From assembly GCA_039704465.1 (NCBI GenBank), contig JASFAU010000006.1, positions 682,001-746,000 of the forward strand: a DNA stretch of 64,000 bases, in the 5' to 3' direction. The notes beneath the pieces are model-generated. The model searched no databases. It had not been told where the DNA came from and saw only the letters and a program-made list of their open reading frames with translations. The position numbers were made by a program, and so were the translations under genes. Shown here in pieces: positions 39,321-49,319 of this stretch (the stretch's first letter is position 1; the number at the start of each line of letters is the position of its first letter). Origin of the DNA: Plasmodiophora brassicae. Its lineage: Eukaryota > Endomyxa > Phytomyxea > Plasmodiophorida > Plasmodiophoridae.

Positions 39321-40165
39321 CTACCTTGTTCGGGAGCGCTTGGGCAGGAGCATGCGGTGCAGAGCCTCCCGCCGATTGACGAGATAGTCGACCCCGGTAA
39401 CGATGGTCGTGGTGACAATGCCGAAGGACAATGCTGTGATGGCCTGCGGGCCTGGGACGCCGGTGGCGATGTTCGTCATGCCCATGGTCACCCAGAATAG
39501 CTGCATGGCAGTGTTGATCTTGCTTATTGATGACGGCCTGATTTCGTGCGTGGGCATGGACGAGACGTCGAGGAATGATCGAACGGAACGCTTCCCAGGT
39601 TCCATACTCTTGAATCGAATAACACCAGTTCCGATTACAAGAAGAGCATCGCGGCCAACAACAACGACAGCGGACCAGATCGGGAAAACGCCCTGGTAGG
39701 CTAATGTAATCGCCAGCGTACCAATGAGAATCTTGTCGGCGAGCGGATCGAGGAATGATCCCCATAAGGAGGCGCGATTGTATCTCTTGGCAATCCACCC
39801 ATCGGCGAAATCTGAAATACCTGCCAGAACAAACCCACCTGCTGCTAGCTTTGGACAGTCATGAGTGATCAGATACGACAGCAGCGGCGTTGCTGCGATT
39901 CTCGAAACTATGAGACGGAATGGTAAGCACGCGTAAAGTAATATGAGCATCAGTGCGTACGTGTGATCATGTTCGGAAGCGTGACCAGCGCGTTCGACAA
40001 TGGCGGCGTCGGGCTACGAGACGCCGAGCTACAAAGCGACATCCGCCGTGGGACAACCGAACGACTACGCAAAGCAGCTCGAAACGAACTGGTCAACTTC
40101 GGCCACCGGTCCCATAGGGACGGTGATATGGGACGCCGTACAATCCCGTCAAGTAGCGGTCGCAT
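39321..40165 (-). CDS. CRLS1: Cardiolipin synthase (CDP-alcohol phosphatidyltransferase)
   Basis: The enzyme joins phosphatidylglycerol and CDP-diacylglycerol to make cardiolipin in the mitochondrial inner membrane. Exon 1 (40165 to about 39967) encodes an Arg/Ser-rich presequence (MRPLLDGIVRRPISPSLWDR) and TLPNMIT. A roughly 53-base intron leads to LSRIAATPLLSYLI. The catalytic motif D-X2-DG-X2-A-X8-G-X3-D-X3-D is complete in DFADGWIAKRYNRASLWGSF followed by LDPLADK. Four or five membrane helices follow, with SKINTAMQLFWVTMGM typical of the eukaryotic-type enzyme. The end is basic (RMLLPKRSRTR). The protein is full length. PGP synthase is a close relative; the NLLT-like start and SKxNTxxQ block favour cardiolipin synthase. 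Confidence 0.87.
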
Positions 40166-40766
40166 GCAGCAGAGCTCCAGACCGCATCAATGCAACAGGA
40201 CCAAAAAAATCACCGTCGTCGCGTTTCCAGCGCCACAAGGCACAAGGTATTTGTTGCACTGTGCCGGTGAGGGAGCGATATGGCCTATGGCCTATGGCCT
40301 ATGGGAGAGGGTGCGTTCATTGTTATCCACCGAATGTAATTTAGCGTACGTCTATGGTTGAACGCAACAGATACCCACGAGCAAGCGTGCGAATGACTCC
40401 GCGGCCTACTACTATACCGTTGCCGGACACAGTTTCATTATTGTCGTGGCAGGACGATAGTCCTATAAGTACATAACCGGAAGGCAGGTGCTTACCGCCA
40501 GGAAGACATGGTCAGGGACCGCAGGTAGACACGCAATCAATTTAACACAGTTTATTGTGATCCACACAGCCGCACCCTTTGGAAAACCGAGAGAGCGAGA
40601 AGTTGGGCCCCCATTTGGCCATTCGGTGCAAATTCGGGCAACCTGGTTGACGAACGTTCCGGCGCGTTCGGTCAGGTCCGTCTTGCTGGCCGGCATCGAT
40701 GCCTCGATCGACAGCACGGGATCAATCTTCTCTCCTGAAGACGTGCGCTCGGCAAGCCTCGAACGT
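40166..40766. other. Intergenic stretch with a short TATGGCC tandem repeat
   Basis: About 3.7 copies of TATGGCC lie at 40279-40304. Two long opposing frames (40488-40865 plus and 40463-40966 minus) cross the right half and into the next gene. Neither shows a family feature, and at most one can be real. The minus frame (REAVISISERSRLAERTSSG and on) has somewhat more natural composition and might be an alternative 3' exon of the gene at 40767. Confidence 0.4.
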
Positions 40767-41360
40767 TCAGAGATCGATATCACCGCCTCTCTTAGCGCGC
40801 TCACGATTATCATCGTTTTCATCGGATTCTGGCGGCGGCGACGGTACGACGACACCGACGGTTGAACCGGAGGCAGACTCGATGGCTGGATAGCCTGCTG
40901 ACATATCGCTTGCTGGTAAGGCGAGATGCACCAACGAGAGCATCGTCTGTGCCAAATGACGCACATGCGCTTGCAACAATTGCTCCAATTGCTCGAACGC
41001 CGGCCTTTCAGGCGTGACGCGCTCCGCGAGAAAGGTCAGCAACATCATGGGCAAAGAACACGGATCGACCTGGAGCTGTGTCGTGCCCACGTATCGTGAT
41101 CGACTGCGATAGGCACCTGCCATCGAGAGCGACCCGCCGAGCGATGCGCAGGCCCTTAATGAAAATCGGCTCCCACTTCGGGTCAGCGAGAGACAGGCCT
41201 GCAAACACGAATTTCCTCCGCGTTAAACTCATCGTACGTCATTCCTTCGGGAAAATAATCGAAACGAAGCGCCTCGGTCGATCGCGTCCAGGTACTTGTC
41301 CTCGACCTGGATCACGTTATGGAAGTAGGTAGTCGAACAGTAGGACCCGTCTTATCCATG
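40767..41360 (-). CDS. Unknown protein, gene model uncertain
   Basis: Minus-strand exons with protein-like composition are visible, but the gene is not recognised. One frame reads EALRFDYFPEGMTYDEFNAE near 41240-41300. A downstream frame reads LQVDPCSLPMMLLTFLAERV, then PERPAFEQLEQLLQAHVRHL and AQTMLSLVHLALPASDM, and ends in a Pro/Ser/acidic tail (VVVPSPPPESDENDDNRERA) with a stop at 40767. An intron near 41170-41225 would join the two. The first exon is not found; it must lie before the OLA1 start at 41614 and may overlap the inverted repeat at 41429-41512. The C-terminal part looks like a helical bundle. No function is assigned. Confidence 0.4.
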
Positions 41361-41428
41361 CCGATACTTGAGGCGGCAGGTATTGATATACGTTCAGCTC
41401 CTTCTGAAACGTCCGGAACGCGACCTTG

Positions 41429-41512
41429 TTTCGTGCTTGTAGACGGTTAGGTCCAGGAAGGCATCCACTACAGCCGTCGCCTTCCTGGACCTAACTGTCT
41501 AAAAGCACGAAA
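41429..41512. repeat. Near-perfect 34-base inverted repeat (hairpin)
   Basis: Arm 1 (41429-41462) begins TTTCGTGCTTGTAGACGG and ends CAGGAAGGC; arm 2 (41479-41512) is its reverse complement except at two positions. The loop is 16 bases. As RNA on the plus strand one mismatch is a G-U pair and the other a G-A. It lies in the short gap between the unknown minus-strand gene and OLA1. Confidence 0.9.
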
Positions 41513-41613
41513 TGAAGGGTAGGACGGTAGTCGGTAGGCCGCGGAGTCCGTCGACGCACTCCGCCGTAGGTACTGGCAACTGCGCCACCAGAGGATCTTC
41601 ACGACTCGCGACC

Positions 41614-43385
41614 ATGCCGCCGAAAGCGAAAGCAGCAGAGACGAGCAATATCGGTCCGCGCTTCGGCCGCGTCAGTACGTGATGCGTCATGGCTGAATCT
41701 GTACGGATCTGTGCGTTCTGACTCTACCGTCCAGAATCGAATTTGAAGATGGGTTTAGTCGGGTTGCCGAACGTTGGGAAGTCGTCATTGTTCAACCTGC
41801 TCACTGAACAAAGTGTGCCTGCCGAAAATTTCCCATTCGTATGGCGTGTCTGTTAGGGTGCTCGCTGACTGTATACTCACGCTTAATGTGAGTAGTGCAC
41901 CATCGATCCGTCTCAGGCGCGATGCGCTATTCCTGATGAACGATGTTTGTATCTGTGCATCGCGTCACCAAACACTGCTGACATTGCACGTGTCTGCAGA
42001 TGACTGGCTGCGCAAAGTCTGGGGTGCCCCGTCCAACGTACCAGCGTACCAACCGCTGTCCCCAATACTCAATGTATCGTTTACCCGGTTCGATTAGGTA
42101 CCTCCTCGTAACGGATATTGCTGGCCTCATTCGCGGTGCCTCGGAGGGGGCGGGTCTAGGTACTGTACCGACGTGGATGACCTTTTCGATTTGTTTCTAA
42201 TGCATCGCGACTTCAGGAAACGCTTTTCTGAGCCACATCCAAGCCGTGGACGGGATTTTCCATCTTATTCGTGTGTTTGATAACCCTGAGGTTACGCACG
42301 TCGACGAGTGTAAGTTGGTCTGATCGTGGGGTTAATACGTCCCAGTTCATGAAAGACTGTCGTGCAGGCGTTGATCCCATTCGCGATTTGGACACGATTC
42401 TGCAGGAACTATGCAAGAAGGACCTGGCTTATGTCCAGGCGCAGAGGGCAATGAAAGAGCGAGATGTCAAGCGCACTCCAAACGCGAAACTGCCGCCGAT
42501 CTTCTTCTCCGTTATGGACAAGGTTGAGAAGCTGCTTGAAGACACGAAAGGCCTTGCTGGGGCGGAGTGGACGCCGGTTGAAGTGGAAAAGATCAACGAG
42601 CTCATTCCTCAAGCGATCACGCTGAAGCCCGTTGTCTACCTGATCAACATGTCGAAGAAGGACTATGTTCGTAAGAAGAACAAGTGGTTGCTGAAGATCA
42701 AGCAGTGGATTGACGCGCACCATCCCGGCATCATGATTCCGGTTTCCGTTGATTTCGAACAGGTTTGCTTCGCCGACTGCTGCCCATCGTATTAGGCTGA
42801 TCTTCTCCAGGAACTCTGGTCGCTACGCGATGACGCGTCCGCCAGAGAGGCTTTCATGGCTGCTGCTGGTGGAAATGTCGAATCGGCATTGCCAAAGATC
42901 ATCAAGGCAGGGCACAAGGAGCTCAAGCTGATGTACTTCTTCACCGCTGGTGAAACAGAAGGTTTGCTGTATAGCATTGGGTTGTGGTTCCGCTGTCTCA
43001 AACTGTGGTCGTCAGTCCGATGCTGGACGATTTCGCAGGGAACCCTTGCCCCGCAAGCTGCTGGCGCCATTCATTCTGATATGGAAAAGGGCTTCATCAA
43101 GGCTGAAGTTGCCTCGTTTGATGTCGGTCCCAGTGATGGTACCCGACGTCACCTGATTTCTGACTGCTTTATGTATAGGATTTTAAGGAACTATCCGGGG
43201 GGACGAGAGGTGGGATGGCCAAGGTTAAAGCAGCCGGGAAGTATCGCCAGGAAGGCAAGTCCTACGTTGTCCAAGACGGTGACATTATTTACTTCCAGTT
43301 TAACAGTACGTCAAGCGTGTGTAAGCTACTGCATCTTCTGACGCCTTGCATCTGTACAGCACCCAATCCATCGAAGAAGAAGTAG
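41614..43385 (+). CDS. OLA1: Obg-like ATPase OLA1 (YchF family)
   Basis: OLA1 is a cytosolic P-loop ATPase linked to translation and stress control. Exon 1 (ATG 41614) reads [20 protein letters not shown] and joins after an intron to [18 protein letters not shown], the G1 motif with the family's [19 protein letters not shown] spans another intron. Then [18 protein letters not shown] supplies G3, and [19 protein letters not shown] sequence follows. The coiled-coil insertion and [15 protein letters not shown] occupy the G4 position, where most family members have NxSExD; here Glu is replaced by Lys. The TGS domain reads [12 protein letters not shown], then [20 protein letters not shown] and EKGFIKAEV. 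The protein ends PNPSKKK at TAG 43383-43385. It is complete, with six or more introns. Confidence 0.9.
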
Positions 43386-43491
43386 GGTGGGCTTCTTCTT
43401 TCCCTATGCCCAAATACAACGTGCGTGCAATGTTTTCAGCCCCAACGACTGTACTTTTATCGCCTATGCTATGAGGCAGAGCCGGCTGTGG

Positions 43492-45788
43492 TTATTCTGC
43501 TGGGGATTCAGAGGCTCGCTTTCGTGCCTCGTTGATGAGCCCGACAATCGTCTGGACAACAAGTGAGTCAGTGTACAGGTGGTCATACATTGAAACATAA
43601 CTGTTACCTTTCTTGTGAGCAGATTCGGGACTCGTTGATCTTTGGGCTTCTTCAGCTCCTCGGTGGCCCCGCGTTTGGCGACGAACTCCAGCATTTCCGT
43701 TTCCTGAAGATCCTTGGCCTTGATGATTTCACGCTTGCACGACCTCAGGTACTCTTCCAGCATTGTGACCCGCGCTGCTTCTGGAACGGCATCGTCGCGA
43801 GCCGCGCTCTCAATCTGGTCCCACAGCAGCATCCACAGCCTGATCTTGGCGTCTTTCATCGCCTTCCATCGGCGCCACGACTGCTGCAGCACGTGGACCT
43901 TATGCGCGAAGCTCTTGATGATCGATGACATGTTCTTCTGGACGCCAGCGATGCTCTCCAGGAACTATGCCGTATCCGTTCAGGTCTCGTTAATCGCAAT
44001 GGGGTCGTTTCAACGGCATACCTGCTTGATGACGTCTGTCATGCGATGCCGCATGATGATCTGGTTGTTGACCGAGCAGAGCCGCACGATGCTTCGAACG
44101 GACAGCAGGACGCGGCGCGCCTTCTTGTACCGTCGCTTCCGCACCACTCGTAGTATGAAATTGCCGATCGTCGCCGCCGCCTTCTTGATTCGTATGGACG
44201 ACGCCCGCACCGCCCGACCGTTCGCGATCCACGCCTGCATGTAGACCTGCCGGGCTCCAACGCTCATCCACATCAGCCATTTCCTCTGCAATGTCGCGTA
44301 TCGCTTTCGCTCCAGTATGTGGTGCCGCCTCCACTCGCTTTCCATCAGCCTTCTCTCGATCTCCTGCTCGGCCTTGTTCTGCGGCAAAGTGTCAATGGGA
44401 CGTGCACCTGGCAGCAACGGTGACAGACCTGCTTGTCGGTCATGTCTCGCGCTGACTGGACGACAGTGGACAGGGCCTGCTGCACGCGTTCCTCGTGCCG
44501 GTGGGTCCATTGCGCGCGTTGCTCTTGCCGAGCACGTGGTCTGTACTTGGCGCACGCCTCATCCCCAGCATTGTACTGCACAACGTTCCACATGTGCCTG
44601 TCTGTACGTCAGCACGTAACCAGCCGTCGCGGCCGGAGGCTGCTTGCGCCGTACCTTGACGTCGACGTGGTCGTCTTCTGCACCTGCTTCTGCCGAAACG
44701 AGGCGATGCGCGCATGAAGCGCCGCTCGCGCGTCAGGCGACCCGGCGATCTCATTGATCTTCAACCGCAACCGCTCGTGGATGTTCTTATGGGACGTGGC
44801 CGTCGCCGACGATTCGCCACCGGCGTCGCCGCGTTGCCCGCGCGTCTTCTGCTCGTTGGCGTGGATCGCCACGCGCAACGTGAACAGCGCCGGCGTCGAC
44901 GATTTCGATTCGACGGCGATGTAGTACCAACCGCAAATGGCGTGCTGGTCCCGATCCCCTACATAGCGACATCTCAGGCAAGCGACCCCACCCAACGTGT
45001 CGCAGGTAGTCCACTGACCAATTGTCACTGTCCTGCTGCTGGTGCCGTGGTCGTGTGCCGTCCATGTGTAGGTCCTTGATGACGGGTACGCCTTGTCAGT
45101 GGACACCCAGACGTTGACATCGCCACGCGCTTCGATCTTCATGTGGGCCGGCCCGTTGGACAGATCCGCATACACCTACCCGTTCGTGCACCCATTAGAC
45201 CGCGATTGGGACGCTCACTGTCGTGTTGCCATCGCCCACCTTGTAATACATTGGCTTGCCGTCTTCGACGGTTTCCCGGTAGAGAACGTCATCAACAATG
45301 ACAGTGCCTGTAAAGTGCACTTTGGTCTGCGACATTTCGACGATGTTGGCGATGGACTGGATGACGGCGTTGAATTGCTTCTGGCGGGCGGCCTGGCTGG
45401 CGGTCCAGTCGTCGATGACGGATCCGGCTCCGTTCCCGGCCTTCCCATCCGGTCGAGGCGTACACGTGATGGCGACCTGGGGGGCCAGACGCACGTTCTC
45501 CCGTTGCGTCAGGGCACCCAGCGAGCAGTCGCGCGTCGATGGCGGCAGATGCAACGCGATATGCCCGGCAGGCGTTTCGAGCCTCGCCCAACGAACCTCC
45601 CCGCATTTCGCGGTGGCGTCGGTGAGCTCGGTCGCGCTACCCGCAACCGGATCGACAGGGGCCACTTCGGTCAGCTTGAACACGGGAGCCATCTGCTCCA
45701 GTTCCAGGTCGGCCCCCTCCCTTGCCGGCCCATCGTCGATCTGAACGTCACCCTCGACGTCAAGGGCGGCAAAGGACGCCGTTGACAT
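43492..45788 (-). CDS. Unknown protein with beta-rich N-terminal half and IQ-like helical C-terminal half
   Basis: The start at 45788 (MSTASFAALDVEGDVQIDDG) opens a beta-rich region. A helix (QFNAVIQSIANIVEMSQTKV) is followed by FTGTVIVDDVLYRETVEDGK. After an intron, a second beta-sandwich-like region contains VNVWVSTDKAYPSSRTYTW, two Cys pairs and WYYIAVESKSSTPALFTLRV, reminiscent of pre-peptidase C-terminal or C2-like folds. The second half is basic helix: EWRRHHILERKRYATLQRKW, MRHRMTDVIKQV and VHVLQQSWRRWKAMKDAKIR, with IQ-like spacing that may bind calmodulin-like proteins. The last exon ends TIVGLINEARKRASESPAE at TAA 43492-43494. I do not recognise the family. The order (beta domains, IQ-like region) and the neighbours DRC2 and SPEF2 suggest a flagellar axoneme protein; that is inference. 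Confidence 0.65.
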
Positions 45789-45920
45789 TATCGCGGTCGC
45801 CAGCGGTACCCGATCATATATACATATCGAGCTAGCCAATGAATCGTACATGGTCCGCAACAGAAACTGCGGGACTGCACCCTGCTCGTTGTTTCTGCGC
45901 GGCTCTGTGTGACTCTCTAT

Positions 45921-47303
45921 TTAAGTGCTGGCGGCTCGGTAGATTAGCAGGCTGGGCCTGGCGCCGAGCGCGGCCGTGTCGGTGGGCTCTGTGGAGGCGG
46001 CGCCGTGTAGCGTCCAGGGTTGCCCTGCACTTGGGCGCGTGGCCACGTGCGTCTGCTCGGCGTCGGACGGGTTGTCCCAGACGGCGGCAGTCAGATGATA
46101 CGACGGCGTGCTTCCGAAGATGACGTTATCGGCCGCGTACGTAAGCTGGGCTACGCTCGAGTTGTACCGCACGCCAACGACGAGGCAGGGCGGAGCGGAT
46201 GGGACGGAGAGCAACTTCGCAAGGTCGTCTTCGTCGTCGACGACGTTGACCGTCGTACAGGAGAAGGCGCTGGTAGGCAGCGGCGGGACCTCGTCAGCAT
46301 CATCGCCTTTCTTTCCCTTCCCTTTCTTCTTCTTGCTGTTGTTGCTCTTCTTGGGCCCTGCCTGCGACAGGTCGTCCAGAATGAACTGGGCGACGTCGAA
46401 GCAGTCGCAGCGGTGGCGATCGGCGAACCGCGAGCCCGAGTGCTGTTTCAACGACTCTTCGAGCCGTTCGATTGCCTGCTCGTGAGCATCGGCCGTCTCC
46501 GCTGCACGCACGTCGGCGACCCTGCCGTAGACGTCGACGCCTTCCTGTCGTCGTTTCGCGATCGCTTCCTGCACTTGAGGTACGGATCTACGATGACAGT
46601 TGGCTCATTGGTCCCTGCTGTGTACGACGAAGGCCTACCCGAGAGCGTATAGGACAGCACCGAGGCGGCAGTTGGATGGGGCGCCAGCATCGACCGCATC
46701 GAAATAGGCGCCACTAGCGCTGGACACATCCGATACGAACGACGCCGATAGCGTCGCCGGCACGTTCTCGTCCGGGCGTGGATCGACGGACAGGTTATCC
46801 ACTGTGAAATGGTTGTCGATGACGGCGCTGTCCTCGCGAACGGCACGCGGCTGCTCGTCGTCGATAGGGGCGCTGTCCTCTCGAACGACGGTCGGCTGCT
46901 CGACAGCAGCAACAGGCGTGGATGCTGCGGCGGGCGCTTGCTGCTCGACAGCAGCAGCTGGCGATGCGTCGGTGGACGGTTGCTCAACCTCGACTGCTGG
47001 CGACACGACGATGGCAGGGGACATGGACGCTGCGACGTCGTCGGCTTTGACGTCATCATCCACGCTATCGTCACTATCGCTCCTGCGCGTCTTAGTCTTC
47101 TTCTTATCGCGCAGGCGCTTCTCATCGTCCTTGTGCTGCTTCTTGCGCTTTTTCTCGCTCAGCTTGTGCCTGCCGTCGTCCTTCCTCGCCTTCGCGTGCT
47201 TCGTCGGCGTCCCCGACTGTGCGCTCCTCCACCAGGCCCACACGGCGACGCCGACGGCGGCCACAGCCACAACCGCCGCGACAACCGCCTTGGCACTGCT
47301 CAT
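45921..47303 (-). CDS. Divergent USP-like protein with N-terminal membrane anchor
   Basis: The start at 47303 gives a membrane helix right at the N-terminus (AVVAAVVAVAAVGVAVWAWW), then a Lys/Arg-rich segment and a long acidic, Ala/Val-rich linker. Exon 1 ends NCRLGAVLYAL, which resembles the Cys box of ubiquitin-specific proteases (NTCYMNAVLQAL), with the catalytic Cys kept but most of the box altered. An intron of about 66 bases joins VQEAIAKRRQEG. The second exon has DVAQFILDDLSQ, a Lys-rich loop, LVVGVRYNSSVAQL and YHLTAAVWDN, matching late beta strands of the fold. A His occurs in QTHVATRP where the GHY box is expected, then WTLHGAA. The domain order fits a USP, but the catalytic boxes are weak, so it may be an inactive scaffold. 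The stop is at 45921. Confidence 0.5.
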
Positions 47304-47595
47304 CGAGGCCGAACGTCCCAGTGACTAGTACGAAACGCAACCTGCTGAGCGACAGGACCGGGGCCAATGTTGTTGTTGCTCTGCCGGCGGCGTGTGACTC
47401 GATGCAGACCTGCCCGAATGCGGCAACGCTGACGGTGCCCACCGCGGTGCACGAATGCTGGATTGATTCGTGGTGTCAACATGAAGGGTGCAATGTGGAA
47501 ACCAGAGTGCCATCAGGAGGAGGCGACGTGGCCACCGCACGAGCGGTAGCGGCCGAATTGGTTTATGCAGTTAAACAGCAGAAACGGGGCGACGA
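47304..47595. other. Intergenic between USP-like gene and DRC2
   Basis: This gap holds the 5' flank of the USP-like gene and the 3' flank of DRC2, both minus strand. Plus-strand frames crossing it are antisense to the neighbours. Nothing else seen. Confidence 0.5.
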
Positions 47596-49198
47596 TCAGG
47601 CGCAGGCGGGCCGGTGGAGGAGCGCCTGGGATCGAACGACGTCGACGCTGTCGACCTTGTTGATCGCCACGACTGGGTCCACGTGGAACACCTGTCTGGG
47701 CAGCAACCCGTGCCGGCCGTTCACCGCGAACAGGCAGTTGTGCTGGTCGATCCAGTCGGCCGGCAGCGTCGTGCTCGCCAGGAACCGCATGATCGCCTGC
47801 CTCAGCTGGGCGTTCGTCTGGCGTTGACGATCGCGCGCGGCAACCATCACCCTGTTCTGAAGCTCGGCACGCGCCCGTCGCTTCAGGAACGTCGCGATCG
47901 GGTCCTCCTGCATCGCGGCGCCCTGACCCTCGCCAGATGCTTCCGCATCGCCCACCTCGTCGTCGAACGACGCGTTCCCATGCGCCAGCATCGCGTTAGC
48001 CAATGTGATGACCCGCGTGCTCAGCGCGTACGCGTCTGCGATCTGCGCCCGAGCAGTCGTGCACGCCCGGGCGATCGCCTTCGCCTGCGTGCTCCGCTCG
48101 TCGCGCTGCCTGCCGATGGCCGCCTTCAGCGCCTTGTACTGGGCGGCCACCAGGTTCCTCTGCTGCCGCAGGCCCGCGTTCCTGGCGAGGCACGCCGCCT
48201 GGTTCTCCTGCAATCGCTTGCGCCATCGCGCCACAGACCGGATCAGGCCGTCCGCTCGTCGCGCGCGCTGGTCGATCTCCGACGACGTGGTCGCGTCCCG
48301 CGCCGACAGCGCCTGGAAGTCTCTCGTCCTGTCCGACGTCGCGTCCACGTACCGGGCGTGCTCCTCGTCGAACAGGGCCTGCCGAGCGCTGCTCTGTCAA
48401 ACGGCTGCCGGCCACGCCTGACGCCCCGTCGTACCTCGATGGCGTCGATCTTACTGCCGAGCCAGACGCGAAGGTTGTTGGCGCGCTCCATGTACCGGTT
48501 GCGCATGGCCTCCTTGGCGGCCTGGAACGCCTGCTTGCTGTCCTCCACAGCGTCGTCGACGGCGTGGCGCGCCTCGACCTCGCGCCGCTGGAAGAATCGC
48601 AGGTCCGACTGGTTCGAGGCGGCCACCGACGCCGTCTCCTGCGTCCAGGCGCGCTCCAGATCGGACAGACGCCCGCCGCTGTGCCGATTCAGTGGGCGCG
48701 ACCATCAGGCACACCATCGCACGCCGACCTGCTCTCGACGACGTCCATCAGGCGGTGGCGCCAGGTCCCGACAATGATGTCGTCGAGCGCCCGGCCGTGC
48801 GTCTGGGCGGCTCGTTCGATCTGCCCGGACCGTTCGCTGGCCGCCTTCTCGCTCTGGACCGCGTACCGCCCGACGCGTTCGCCGGCGGCAACGAAATCGC
48901 CGCTCAACCTCAGCACATCGCGACGCAGCGACGTCAGGCGGTCGACGCGAAGCGTGTCGCGATGCCCCATCAGGACGCATTGTCGCAGGCGGTTCAGGTC
49001 CTGCGTCTCGCTGCTCGTCAGCGCCGTCATCTCCCGTTGACGTTGCGCCTTGCGCTCCCGTTCGACCTCGTGCGCCGTCGGCTCCCGCTGGGTGACCGCC
49101 CCCGACGGTCGCCGTCGCTGGGACGCCGCCGGCAGGTCGCCGCCCAGGTACCCGGTCCCTTTCATGAACTTGCCGACGCCGGCGGCCCCGCGCCCCAT
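47596..49198 (-). CDS. DRC2: Dynein regulatory complex subunit 2 (CCDC65)
   Basis: DRC2 is a core subunit of the nexin-dynein regulatory complex that links axonemal doublets and controls flagellar beating. The start at 49198 gives MGRGAAGVGKFMKGTGYLGG. Three exons encode a nearly continuous coiled coil: ETQDLNRLRQCVLMGHRDTL, LRFFQRREVEARHAVDDAVE, and AQYKALKAAIGRQRDERSTQ. The last corresponds to the HYKELKxxxxRFRxxER block of CCDC65. The end, LRQAIMRFLASTTLPADWID then HNCLFAVNG, matches the family's LKQYLDGISV...NPLFVVN terminus. The gene faces SPEF2 across only 121 bases, a shared promoter arrangement common for flagellar genes. DRC1 is the nearest alternative; the C-terminal block favours DRC2. 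Confidence 0.8.
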
Positions 49199-49319
49199 CG
49201 TCGCCCGTTGAGTGAGTGTGGTGCTGGACCACCCGGGCGTACCCCACGATGGGCACCGGGCGAATCTTCTGCAATCATCGGGCGCTGACGGGTAGGCCCG
49301 CGACGATCGTCACTGAGTG
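49199..49319. promoter_or_regulatory. Likely shared divergent promoter of DRC2 and SPEF2
   Basis: Only 121 bases separate the start codons of two genes for the same organelle read in opposite directions. Both transcripts must initiate within or near this interval. I see no obvious TATA box; the region is GC-rich. Co-regulation during zoospore formation is inferred from position and function. Confidence 0.6.

Noticed and set aside
40463..40966. Opposing 125- and 167-codon frames in the gap after cardiolipin synthase
   Set aside because: Neither has family features or convincing splice partners; kept only as a note in the intergenic entry.
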